Source: Lutispora sp.
Lineage (GTDB): Bacteria; Bacillota; Clostridia; Lutisporales; Lutisporaceae
Direction: 5' to 3'
NCBI GenBank assembly: GCA_030834765.1
Contig: JAUQXG010000418.1
Span: forward strand, 1 to 11,926
Length of the DNA stretch: 11,926 bases
The notes beneath the pieces are model-generated. The model was not told the DNA's origin and made no database searches. It saw nothing but the letters and a program-made list of their open reading frames with translations. Positions 5,772 through 11,926 of the stretch are shown piece after piece; positions within the stretch are counted from its first letter, which is position 1, and the number at the start of each line of letters is the position of its first letter. The translations under genes and the position numbers were made by a program.

Positions 5772-5799
5772 CAAGGGCTTTTAGTCCTTGCCCCTTTTT
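5768..5799 (+). terminator. Riboswitch-controlled intrinsic terminator
   Basis: GGGGCAAGG (5768-5776) pairs perfectly with CCTTGCCCC (5786-5794) and is followed by TTTTT. It overlaps the aptamer 2 closing helix by four bases, so the two structures are mutually exclusive. It lies about 80 bases before grdX. Confidence 0.9.
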
Positions 5800-5877
5800 G
5801 GTATGTTCTGCAGTAAAATGAAATCAAGAGGTTCGGCTTTTTGAAACAGTGACTTCTTAAGTATTGAGGTGATATTA

Positions 5878-6255
5878 TTGGAAAAGAATGTGAAAATAAT
5901 TACAAACAATCCGGATGTTTACGCTGAATTCTCTCGAATCATGGATATAGTGTTTGTGAATGGACAATATATGGATGTTCTTATTGCTGTACGTGATAAA
6001 ATTCACAATGACTATAAAATACTGACACATCCGCTTATGGGAAGTATAAAGCCCAATCAAACTCCGTATAGAAGCTTAATGATTGAAAGCAGTGACTCTC
6101 TGGACTTTCAGTCTTTAGAGATCATTGAAAGCAGTATTGAGATGTGCAAGAAATTTTTGAAAGACAAATCTTGTCCAGTATGGAACGAAAAGGTTCTTGA
6201 GGACTTTAGATTTGTAGATAAAAGGCTTTTTCAAAGTGCTCTTGAAAGCTTATAA
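5878..6255 (+). CDS. grdX: GrdX, glycine reductase operon protein
   Basis: A small cytoplasmic protein of 125 residues that commonly opens clostridial glycine reductase operons; its biochemical role is not established. Family features are the N-terminal Ile-Ile-Thr-Asn-Asn-Pro-x-Val-Tyr, the central Val-Leu-Ile-Ala-Val-Arg-Asp-Lys-Ile-His and the signature Leu-Thr-His-Pro-Leu-Met-Gly-Ser-Ile-Lys-Pro-Asn-Gln-Thr-Pro-Tyr. No signal peptide or membrane segment is visible. TTG at 5878 is chosen as start because GAGGTGAT (5866-5873) is correctly spaced for it and Met-Glu-Lys begins the conserved region. An in-frame GTG at 5869 lies inside that ribosome site and is unlikely. It is the first gene behind the glycine riboswitch, with trxB 27 bases downstream. 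Confidence 0.85.
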   Translation: MEKNVKIITNNPDVYAEFSRIMDIVFVNGQYMDVLIAVRDKIHNDYKILTHPLMGSIKPNQTPYRSLMIESSDSLDFQSLEIIESSIEMCKKFLKDKSCPVWNEKVLEDFRFVDKRLFQSALESL

Positions 6256-6282
6256 TACTTTTAATAAAGAAAGGGGATAATT

Positions 6283-7212
6283 ATGGGAAAAATATATGAT
6301 GTGGCAATTATAGGCGGAGGTCCAGCTGGACTTTCTGCAGGACTCTACGCATCAAGGTCAAAATTAAGCTCAATAATCATTGAAAAAGGAAAATGGGGTG
6401 GCCAAGCTTCTACTACAGAAGAGTTAGAAAACTATCCTGGTTCAATGGAGCATCCAACAGGACCAAAGCTAATGGAAAGAATGAAAGCTCAAGCTGAAGC
6501 ATTTGGTACTGAATGTGTAAAGGATGAAGTTATAGGCTTTGAGCTTTCAGAGAAAATAAAAACAATTAAATTGACAAAATCCGAAATTAAGGCAAAAACA
6601 ATTATAATAGCTACAGGAGCTCAACCAATGCTTCTTGGTGCACCAGGGGAAGATGAATTAAGGGGTAAAGGCGTTTCATACTGCGCTACATGTGATGCTG
6701 ACTTTTTTACAGAGCTTGAGGTAGTTGCAGTCGGTGGTGGAGATGCTGCTGTAGAAGAAGCAATTTATTTAACAAAATTTGCTGATAAAGTAACTATAGT
6801 ACATAGAAGAAATGAGTTCAGAGCTGCTAAGTCGTTAGTAGAAAAGGCCATTGCAAATGAAAAGATAGATATAATCTGGGATAGTGTTGTTGAAGAGGTT
6901 TATGGAGATGGCATTGTAGAAGGCGTAAAATTAAAAAATGTAAAAACGAATGAAATAACTGACTTCAAGACTGATGGCGTGTTTGTGTTTGTAGGAACAA
7001 AGCCAATATCCGATATATTTAAGGATATTGTTAAGATGAGTGACAAAGGCTATATCATCACTGATGATGAGATGAAAACATCCGTTGAAGGTATTTTTGC
7101 AGCAGGTGATGTGAGAGTGAAGATGCTCAGACAAGTAATAACTGCTGCCGCTGATGGTTCAATTGCAGCGATTGCTGCTGAAAAATATATTGAAAATAAT
7201 TTTGAGCACTAA
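6283..7212 (+). CDS. trxB: Thioredoxin reductase (NADPH, FAD)
   Basis: A low-molecular-weight flavoprotein, normally a homodimer, that passes NADPH electrons to thioredoxin; here these drive glycine reduction. The 309-residue length is standard. Motifs are the FAD site Gly-Gly-Gly-Pro-Ala-Gly (11-16), the redox disulfide Cys134-Ala-Thr-Cys137, the nucleotide site Gly-Gly-Gly-Asp-Ala-Ala (151-156) and His-Arg-Arg-x3-Arg (174-180), whose arginines indicate NADPH preference. The second FAD motif Gly-Ile-Phe-Ala-Ala-Gly-Asp-Val (270-277) and an Arg-Gln-Val near the C-terminus are also present. AAAGGGG precedes the ATG. The next gene, trxA, starts 14 bases after the stop and its ribosome site abuts the stop codon, so translation is probably coupled. 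The enzyme may be a dedicated reductase for the adjacent non-standard thioredoxin. Confidence 0.93.
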   Translation: MGKIYDVAIIGGGPAGLSAGLYASRSKLSSIIIEKGKWGGQASTTEELENYPGSMEHPTGPKLMERMKAQAEAFGTECVKDEVIGFELSEKIKTIKLTKSEIKAKTIIIATGAQPMLLGAPGEDELRGKGVSYCATCDADFFTELEVVAVGGGDAAVEEAIYLTKFADKVTIVHRRNEFRAAKSLVEKAIANEKIDIIWDSVVEEVYGDGIVEGVKLKNVKTNEITDFKTDGVFVFVGTKPISDIFKDIVKMSDKGYIITDDEMKTSVEGIFAAGDVRVKMLRQVITAAADGSIAAIAAEKYIENNFEH

Positions 7213-7226
7213 AAGGAGGTGAGACA

Positions 7227-7547
7227 ATGTTAGAATTAAACAAAGATAATTTTGATGCTGAGGTAATTCAAGCCGAAGGTACGATATTAGTTGACTTCTG
7301 GGGCACAAAATGCGAGCCATGTAAAGCGCTGATTCCTGATGTGGAAAGATTGGCTGAACAATATGATGGAAAAATCAAAATTGCTAAGCTAAATACCACA
7401 GAGAACAGAAGACTTGCTATGGCACAGAAAGTAATGGGCTTGCCGACATTTGTAATTTACAAAAATGGCGAGAAGCAGAAAGAAATCAGTGGAGCAGAAA
7501 ATTGTACTCCAGAAACTATCGAAAATCTTATAAAAGAATTTGTGTAA
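7227..7547 (+). CDS. trxA: Glycine reductase-type thioredoxin with CEPC active site
   Basis: A 106-residue thioredoxin, the usual length. The active site is Phe-Trp-Gly-Thr-Lys-Cys29-Glu-Pro-Cys32-Lys, in place of the near-universal Trp-Cys-Gly-Pro-Cys: the Trp before the first Cys is Lys, and Gly is Glu. The cis-Pro loop is present (Gly-Leu-Pro73-Thr), and the Asp in Val-Asp-Phe is conserved. Active sites departing from Trp-Cys-Gly-Pro-Cys are known in thioredoxins of clostridial glycine reductase operons. This suggests tuning of redox potential or docking to selenoprotein A and the neighbouring TrxB. It would re-reduce the mixed selenide-sulfide formed on GrdA each turnover. AAAAGGAGGTGA (7211-7222) is a near-perfect ribosome site, predicting high expression. 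A small hairpin and then grdE follow. Confidence 0.92.
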   Translation: MLELNKDNFDAEVIQAEGTILVDFWGTKCEPCKALIPDVERLAEQYDGKIKIAKLNTTENRRLAMAQKVMGLPTFVIYKNGEKQKEISGAENCTPETIENLIKEFV

Positions 7548-7554
7548 GTAAATT

Positions 7555-7570
7555 GGGGGTTAATTCCCCC
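7555..7570 (+). other. Small GC hairpin between trxA and grdE
   Basis: GGGGG (7555-7559), loop TTAATT, CCCCC (7566-7570), in an otherwise AT-rich gap. No T tract follows, so it is not a classical terminator. It may mark an mRNA processing or stabilising point between the electron-supply genes and the reductase genes. Confidence 0.4.
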
Positions 7571-7597
7571 GCTTAAATAAAAAGGGAGGTGAATCTT

Positions 7598-8884
7598 TTG
7601 CGTCTAGAGTTAGGTAATATATTTATTAAAGACGTGCAATTTGGTGATACAACAAAGGTTTTAAATGGTGTGCTTTATATTAGCAAGCAAGAGCTTCTTG
7701 ATGCAGTATCAGGTGATACAAGACTAACAAGTATTGAGATTGACATAGCAAAGCCAGGTGAATCAACAAGAATTATGCCGGTAAAAGACGTAATAGAGCC
7801 AAGGGTTAAGGTTGAAGGGTCAGGTGGAATATTCCCAGGCTTCATAAGCAAAGTTGATGTTGTCGGTTCTGGAAAAACAAATGTCCTAAAGGGTGCTGCG
7901 GTAGTTACTGCAGGTAAAATAGTTGGTTTCCAAGAAGGCATAATCGATATGAGTGGAACTGGTGCTGATTATACACCTTTTTCGAAAACAAACAATATCG
8001 TGCTAGTGTGCACACCGACAGATCATCTTCAACAACATGAACATGAAGAAGCGGTTAGAATGGTTGGACTAAAAGCAGCCACATTTATAGCAGAAGCTGG
8101 AAGAAATATTACTCCTGATGAAGTTAAAGTGTATGAGACATTACCACTTCTTGATGGTGTTAAGAAATATCCTAATCTTCCAAAAGTAGCTTATGTGTAT
8201 ATGCTTCAAACTCAAGGATTGCTTCATGATACATATGTATATGGCGTTGATGCTAAGAAAATTGTGCCAACATTGATATATCCTACAGAGGTTATGGATG
8301 GAGCGATTCTAAGTGGTAATTGTGTATCAGCATGTGATAAAAACCCAACTTATAACCATCTAAACAATCCGATAATTGAAGATTTGTACGAAAGACATGG
8401 AGTTGATTACAATTTTGTTGGTGTAATCATCACAAACGAAAATGTTTATCTTGCAGATAAAGAAAGATCTTCAAATTGGACAGCTAAACTTGCAGAATTC
8501 CTAGGACTTGATGCTGTTATTATTTCTGAAGAAGGCTTCGGAAATCCAGACACGGATCTTATGATGAACTGCAAAAAAATAACTGCAAAAGGCATTAAAA
8601 CAGTGCTTGTAACGGATGAATATGCTGGTAGAGACGGCGCTTCACAGTCCCTAGCCGATGCAGATAAATCAGCCGATGCAGTAGTTACTGGCGGTAATGC
8701 CAATGAAGTGATTCAACTTCCTGCTATGGAAAAGGTAATAGGTTATCTTACACCTGCTGATACAATTGCAGGGGGATTTGATGGTAGTTTAAGACCTGAT
8801 GGCAGTATAATGGCAGAGCTTCAAGTTGTTACAGGAGCTACAAGTGAAATAGGCTTTAACAAGCTTTCTGCTACACAATACTAG
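7598..8884 (+). CDS. grdE: Glycine reductase component B proprotein, pyruvoyl subunits
   Basis: Substrate-specific part of component B. It is made as a proprotein that self-cleaves at Asn-Cys, converting the Cys into a pyruvoyl group that forms a Schiff base with glycine. The cleavage site is visible as Ser-Gly-Asn-Cys-Val-Ser-Ala-Cys-Asp-Lys-Asn-Pro, and with the chosen start the Cys is residue 242, the number reported for characterised GrdE. Cleavage would give chains of about 241 and 187 residues. TTG at 7598 is preferred: AAAGGGAGGTGA (7581-7592) is spaced for it, and Met-Arg-Leu-Glu-Leu-Gly-Asn is the family N-terminus. The in-frame GTG at 7589 lies inside the ribosome site. The predicted precursor is 428 residues and cytoplasmic. 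It partners with GrdB, encoded two genes downstream with grdA between. The neighbours grdX, trxAB and grdA identify this as the glycine, not sarcosine or betaine, version. Confidence 0.93.
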   Translation: MRLELGNIFIKDVQFGDTTKVLNGVLYISKQELLDAVSGDTRLTSIEIDIAKPGESTRIMPVKDVIEPRVKVEGSGGIFPGFISKVDVVGSGKTNVLKGAAVVTAGKIVGFQEGIIDMSGTGADYTPFSKTNNIVLVCTPTDHLQQHEHEEAVRMVGLKAATFIAEAGRNITPDEVKVYETLPLLDGVKKYPNLPKVAYVYMLQTQGLLHDTYVYGVDAKKIVPTLIYPTEVMDGAILSGNCVSACDKNPTYNHLNNPIIEDLYERHGVDYNFVGVIITNENVYLADKERSSNWTAKLAEFLGLDAVIISEEGFGNPDTDLMMNCKKITAKGIKTVLVTDEYAGRDGASQSLADADKSADAVVTGGNANEVIQLPAMEKVIGYLTPADTIAGGFDGSLRPDGSIMAELQVVTGATSEIGFNKLSATQY

Positions 8885-8946
8885 TATTATATAGTATTTA
8901 ATCAAAAAAAATAATAAATATAGAAAAAAACTATAGGAATGAAAGG

Positions 8947-9420
8947 ATGAATAGGATGTTACAGGATAAAAAAGTAATTATCATCGGCGACAGAGATGGT
9001 ATTCCTGCTCCTGCAATTGAAGAGTGCGTTAAAGGCACAGGCGCTGAAGTTGTATTTGCTTCTACAGAATGCTTTGTCTGAACGGCTGCAGGTGCAATGG
9101 ACCTAGAAAACCAAAAGAGAGTATTAGATTTATCTGAGAAGTTCGGTAATGAAAACGTAGTAGTTATTATCGGAACTTCAGAGGCTGAATCTGCAGGTCT
9201 TACTGCTGAAACAGTAACAGCAGGTGACCCAACTTTTGCAGGTCCTTTAGCTGGAGTCTCGTTGGGACTCAGAGTTTACCATGTATTTGAATTAAAAGAT
9301 CAATTTGATGCAGATGTATATGAAGAGCAGTGCGGCATGATGGAAATGGTCCTTGATGTTGATGCGATCAATGCAGAAGTCAAGTCAATCAGAGAACAGT
9401 TTTGCCAGTTTAACGATTAA
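8947..9420 (+). CDS. grdA: Glycine reductase selenoprotein A (in-frame TGA read as selenocysteine)
   Basis: Small selenoprotein that receives the carboxymethyl group of glycine on its selenocysteine and passes it to component C as a ketene-like acetyl donor. The frame is interrupted by TGA at 9079-9081 in the context Thr-Glu-Cys-Phe-Val-Sec-Thr-Ala-Ala-Gly-Ala-Met-Asp-Leu-Glu, the family's Cys-x-x-Sec redox motif. High family conservation continues on both sides: Ile-Gly-Asp-Arg-Asp-Gly-Ile-Pro before it, and [13 protein letters not shown] after it. Translated through, the protein is 157 residues with Sec45, close to Sec44 of known GrdA. An ATG nine bases further on (8956) would give 154 residues and Sec42. 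Both have plausible ribosome sites and the choice is uncertain. Reading TGA requires SelA-D functions, not in this window. Confidence 0.94.
9082..9106 (+). promoter_or_regulatory. Possible SECIS element of grdA
   Basis: Directly after the TGA, AGGT (9090-9093) can pair with ACCT (9101-9104) around GCAATGG, whose first base is the G expected in a bacterial SECIS loop. The stem is short and the loop begins only 12 bases after the codon, nearer than usual. Its location is certain in principle, since the gene needs an element, but the exact fold is a guess. Confidence 0.35.
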
Positions 9421-9422
9421 TC

Positions 9423-9448
9423 CTCATGTTCGCAAGAACAAATTTGAG
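9423..9448 (+). other. Intercistronic hairpin with GCAA tetraloop between grdA and grdB
   Basis: TGTTC (9427-9431), GCAA, GAACA (9436-9440): a perfect 5-bp stem capped by a GNRA-type tetraloop. CTCA (9423-9426) and TGAG (9445-9448) can extend it across a 4-base bulge. It ends just before the grdB ribosome site (AGGAGG, 9451-9456), so it could influence mRNA stability or grdB translation. Confidence 0.4.
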
Positions 9449-9468
9449 AGAGGAGGGAAGTTACTAGT

Positions 9469-10773
9469 ATGATAAAAGTTGTACATTATATAAATCAATT
9501 TTTCAGTGGTATTGGTGGTGAAGAAAAAGCTGATATTAAGCCTGAGGTAAGAGAGGGCGTAGTTGGGCCAGGTATGGCATTGAAAGCTGCGCTAGGTGCT
9601 GATATGGAGATCGTGGCAACGGTTATCTGCGGAGACTCTTATTTTAATGAAAATATAGAAGAAGCTACAGCAGAAATCATAACCATGATAAGTAAATACA
9701 GTCCCGACTTATTCATAGCTGGACCAGCATTCAATGCAGGTAGATACGGTGTTGCATGTGGTTCAATATGTAAAGCAGTAAAAGAAGAACTGAATATACC
9801 GGTACTGACCGCTATGTATATTGAAAACCCAGGTGCGGATATGTTTAAGAAAGATTTGCATATTGTTGAAACAGCAAATGCAGCAACGGGAATGAGAAAA
9901 GCAATTCCAGCAATGGCAAACCTTGCAAAGAAGCTTGCTCATAATCAAGAAATCGGATCACCTGTAGAAGAAGGCTACATTTCTAGAGGTATAAGAAAAA
10001 ATGTTTTCAAAAGTGAAAGAGGTTCTAAAAGAGCTGTTAATATGCTTGTTGCAAAACTAAAAGGCGAATCATTTGAAACAGAATATCCTATGCCTGTGTT
10101 TGACAGAGTAGCACCAAATCCACCTATTCTTGATCTTACCAAAGCAAAGATAGCTTTAGTTACATCAGGAGGTATCGTACCAAAGCATAACCCTGATAGA
10201 ATTGAATCATCCAGTGCATCAAAATACGGGAAATACGACATCGAAGGTGTTTATGACTTAACCGAAGAAACTTATGAAACAGCTCACGGTGGACATGATC
10301 CTGTATATGCAAATTTAGATGCTGACAGAGTATTACCAGTTGATGTATTAAGAGATTTGGAAAAAGAAGGAGTTATCGGTAAATTGCATCGATACTTCTA
10401 TAGTACAGTTGGAAATGGTACATCAGTAGCTAGCTCAAAGGCTTTTGCTCATAAGTTTACTCAAGAACTTTTGGCAGACGGAGTTGATGCAGTTATACTA
10501 ACTTCAACCTGAGGAACCTGTACTCGTTGCGGTGCAACGATGGTAAAAGAGATTGAAAGAGCAGGACTTCCTGTTGTTCATATTTGTACAGTTGTTCCAA
10601 TATCGTTGACTGTTGGTGCTAATAGAATAGTTCCAGCTATTGCAATTCCTCATCCATTGGGGAACCCTGCATTAAGTTATGAAGATGAAAAATTGTTAAG
10701 AAGGAACATCGTACTGAAGGCTCTTAAAGCTCTTCAAACTGACGTTCATGAACAAACAGTATTTGATAAGTAG
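9469..10773 (+). CDS. grdB: Glycine reductase component B selenoprotein subunit (in-frame TGA read as selenocysteine)
   Basis: Catalytic selenoprotein of component B. Its selenocysteine attacks the glycine held by the GrdE pyruvoyl group, releasing ammonia and carrying the carboxymethyl group to GrdA. TGA at 10510-10512 interrupts the frame at residue 348, in Thr-Ser-Thr-Sec-Gly-Thr-Cys-Thr-Arg-Cys-Gly, the family's Sec-x2-Cys-x2-Cys motif (Sec350 in a characterised homologue). The frame continues with conserved Pro-Val-Val-His-Ile-Cys-Thr-Val-Val-Pro-Ile and Asn-Arg-Ile-Val-Pro-Ala-Ile-Ala-Ile-Pro-His-Pro-Leu-Gly-Asn-Pro. Full length is 434 residues, normal for GrdB. Other conserved stretches are Gly-Pro-Ala-Phe-Asn-Ala-Gly-Arg-Tyr-Gly and the Thr-Ser-Gly-Gly-Ile-Val-Pro segment. 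AGGAGG lies 12 bases before the ATG, a slightly long spacing. A hairpin terminator follows the gene. Without recoding the product would lack the active site. Confidence 0.95.
10524..10540 (+). promoter_or_regulatory. SECIS element of grdB
   Basis: TCGTTGC (10524-10530), loop GGT, GCAACGA (10534-10540): a perfect 7-bp hairpin whose loop starts with GG and lies 18 bases after the selenocysteine TGA. Loop size, leading G and distance fit the bacterial SECIS recognised by SelB. It lies within the coding sequence. Confidence 0.75.
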
Positions 10774-10782
10774 GAGTTTATG

Positions 10783-10817
10783 AAGTATAGGGCAGCTTAA
10801 AGTTGCCCTATACTTTT
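10783..10817 (+). terminator. Terminator-like hairpin between grdB and grdC
   Basis: AAGTATAGGGCA (10783-10794) pairs perfectly with TGCCCTATACTT (10804-10815). Three inner pairs (G-U, C-G, U-A) are also possible, leaving a 3-base loop, and TT continues the run to TTTT. It lies 9 bases after the grdB stop and 48 bases before grdC. As grdC belongs to the same pathway, partial termination is more likely than a true operon end. Confidence 0.65.
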
Positions 10818-10865
10818 AATGAATACTTTAGAATAAATAGATATTTAATATGGAGGTGTAACTTT

Positions 10866-11926
10866 ATGGCAATGCCAGTAGTAAAAGCAGCATCATATCT
10901 TTTGGTTCATACCCCTGATATGATTATGCATTATGGAACAACTTGTTCATCAGAACATGATGCCAATCCAAATTCAGAATTTTTAAAGAAGGTACCAGCT
11001 CATATAAGAAGCTATGAAGAAGTAGTAAAATATGCTCCTAACCAAGTATATATTGGGAATGTATTACCAGACGAGCTTAATAATATAGCAAAACCTTGGT
11101 ACAAGAACTTATTAGAAGATGCAAAAGCAGATGGTCATATGGGTGAAATATCATCACAAGATGAGCTTTATCTTGTGATGAAGCTAAGTGATGCTTTTGA
11201 TCTTGTAATGATTGAAAAGAGTTATCTAGAGGCTTTAAAAGAAAAGTTTAAATCAAAACCTATTTATACAGAAACAGAGCTCGCAAAGGTAAAAGAAGGT
11301 TTTGACTTAGAAATGATTGAAAAAAGAGTAGCAGAAGGCGCAGAACCGCTATTAGAAGGCGATAAATTGATTGGGTGTGTAAAGGCTGCCCATGATACAG
11401 ATAAAAACCTTACCTCTCATATTATTCTAGAAAATTTAGTAGTTAAGGCTTCAGGTGTAATAGCGATGAAGAATCTGCTTTATAAAAATAATATATCTGG
11501 CAGCTCAGTGGAATATATCATAGAATGCTCAGAAGAAGCTTGCGGAGATATGAACCAAAGAGGCGGCGGGAACTTCGCAAAGGCAATAGCTGAGTGTGCT
11601 GGAGTAACAGGGGCTACAGGCTCTGATCTAAGAGGTTTTTGTGCAGCACCTACTCATGCGCTTATTAATGCAGCAGCACTTGTAAAATCAGGTGTTTACA
11701 AAACTGTTGCTATAGTAGCTGGAGGAGCGACTGCAAAATTAGGAATGAATAGCAGAGATCACGTGAATAAAGATCTGCCAATACTAGAGGACTGCCTTGG
11801 AGGCTTTGCTATATTAGTAACAGAAAATGACGGAGTTAGTCCAATACTTAGAACAGATATTGTAGGAAGACACACAGTAGGTACAGGATCAGCACCTCAA
11901 GCTGTTATGGAGGCTTTAATAACGAA
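10866..11926 (+). CDS. grdC: Glycine reductase component C, GrdC subunit (partial at right edge)
   Basis: Component C converts the carboxymethyl group on GrdA, with phosphate, to acetyl phosphate; GrdC is the larger subunit and works with GrdD. The first 353 residues of an expected roughly 510 are present and the frame is open to the window end. The sequence has a thiolase/FabH-like fold pattern: Ile-Glu-Cys-Ser-Glu-Glu-Ala-Cys-Gly-Asp, Gln-Arg-Gly-Gly-Gly-Asn, Gly-Phe-Cys-Ala-Ala-Pro-Thr-His-Ala-Leu (Cys259) and Ala-Gly-Gly-Ala-Thr-Ala-Lys-Leu-Gly-Met. Cys259 sits where FabH enzymes carry the acyl cysteine, but assigning that role is inference. The N-terminus Met-Ala-Met-Pro-Val-Val-Lys-Ala-Ala-Ser-Tyr is typical. 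GGAGGTG lies just upstream of the ATG. grdD is expected next, outside the window. Confidence 0.92.
   Translation, partial: MAMPVVKAASYLLVHTPDMIMHYGTTCSSEHDANPNSEFLKKVPAHIRSYEEVVKYAPNQVYIGNVLPDELNNIAKPWYKNLLEDAKADGHMGEISSQDELYLVMKLSDAFDLVMIEKSYLEALKEKFKSKPIYTETELAKVKEGFDLEMIEKRVAEGAEPLLEGDKLIGCVKAAHDTDKNLTSHIILENLVVKASGVIAMKNLLYKNNISGSSVEYIIECSEEACGDMNQRGGGNFAKAIAECAGVTGATGSDLRGFCAAPTHALINAAALVKSGVYKTVAIVAGGATAKLGMNSRDHVNKDLPILEDCLGGFAILVTENDGVSPILRTDIVGRHTVGTGSAPQAVMEALIT

Noticed and set aside
5869..5877. GTG at 5869 as the grdX start.
   Set aside because: The codon overlaps the GAGGTGAT ribosome site, which is correctly spaced for the TTG at 5878.
7589..7597. GTG at 7589 as the grdE start.
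   Set aside because: It lies inside the ribosome site. TTG at 7598 gives the family N-terminus and puts the cleavage Cys at 242.
8885..8946. AT-rich gap between grdE and grdA as an internal promoter.
   Set aside because: TATAAT-like strings occur by base composition, but no pair of boxes with proper spacing was found.
9097..9420. A separate 107-residue gene starting at the Met after the grdA TGA.
   Set aside because: It is the C-terminal part of grdA. The upstream frame is conserved GrdA sequence and the TGA is in the Sec motif.
10540..10773. A separate 77-residue gene after the grdB TGA.
   Set aside because: It is the C-terminal end of grdB; the Sec-x2-Cys-x2-Cys motif spans the TGA.
1..11926. 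CRISPR array, insertion sequence, prophage or attachment site.
   Set aside because: No regularly spaced repeats, transposase, integrase or flanking direct repeats were seen, and the genes are ordinary chromosomal metabolism and repair genes.

Overview
The window looks like chromosomal DNA of a low-GC, spore-forming, amino-acid-fermenting anaerobe of the class Clostridia. Three things support this: AT-rich sequence with strong AGGAGG-type ribosome sites and many TTG/GTG starts, a spore photoproduct lyase gene, and a selenium-dependent glycine reductase operon. The layout recalls Alkaliphilus or Peptostreptococcaceae relatives, but that placement is inference. All recognised genes lie on the + strand.

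Left part (1-2572). The window opens inside a membrane-anchored protein resembling the C-terminus of transglutaminase/DUF4129 proteins. An isolated tRNA gene with a CAG (Leu) anticodon follows; it has its own near-consensus promoter but lacks the long variable arm expected of tRNA-Leu. Next come a Cof-type HAD phosphatase and a spore photoproduct lyase. The lyase start codon is buried in a long perfect hairpin, and Ala replaces the usual catalytic Cys.

Middle (2573-5475). Two different DUF362 proteins, each carrying two [4Fe-4S] cluster motifs, flank trmL (tRNA Leu wobble 2'-O-methyltransferase). The region before trmL holds a candidate promoter with a 7-1-7 inverted repeat in its spacer and a perfect 20-bp palindrome.

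Right part (5476-11926). A near-consensus promoter leads into a tandem glycine riboswitch ending in an intrinsic terminator. It controls grdX-trxB-trxA-grdE-grdA-grdB-grdC, with grdC running off the right edge. NADPH electrons would pass through TrxB and an unusual CEPC thioredoxin to GrdA, a selenoprotein. Component B (pyruvoyl GrdE plus selenoprotein GrdB) activates glycine and hands a carboxymethyl group to the GrdA selenocysteine. Component C (GrdC plus GrdD, which is beyond the window) releases acetyl phosphate for ATP synthesis. Both grdA and grdB contain an in-frame TGA that must be read as selenocysteine. Geometry at the riboswitch predicts a glycine-induced ON switch: the closing helix of aptamer 2 uses the same GGGG bases as the terminator.

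The glycine reductase system itself is known. The less ordinary details are the short-arm tRNA, the lyase Cys change, the hairpin over its start codon, the divergent second aptamer, and the hairpins between operon genes.
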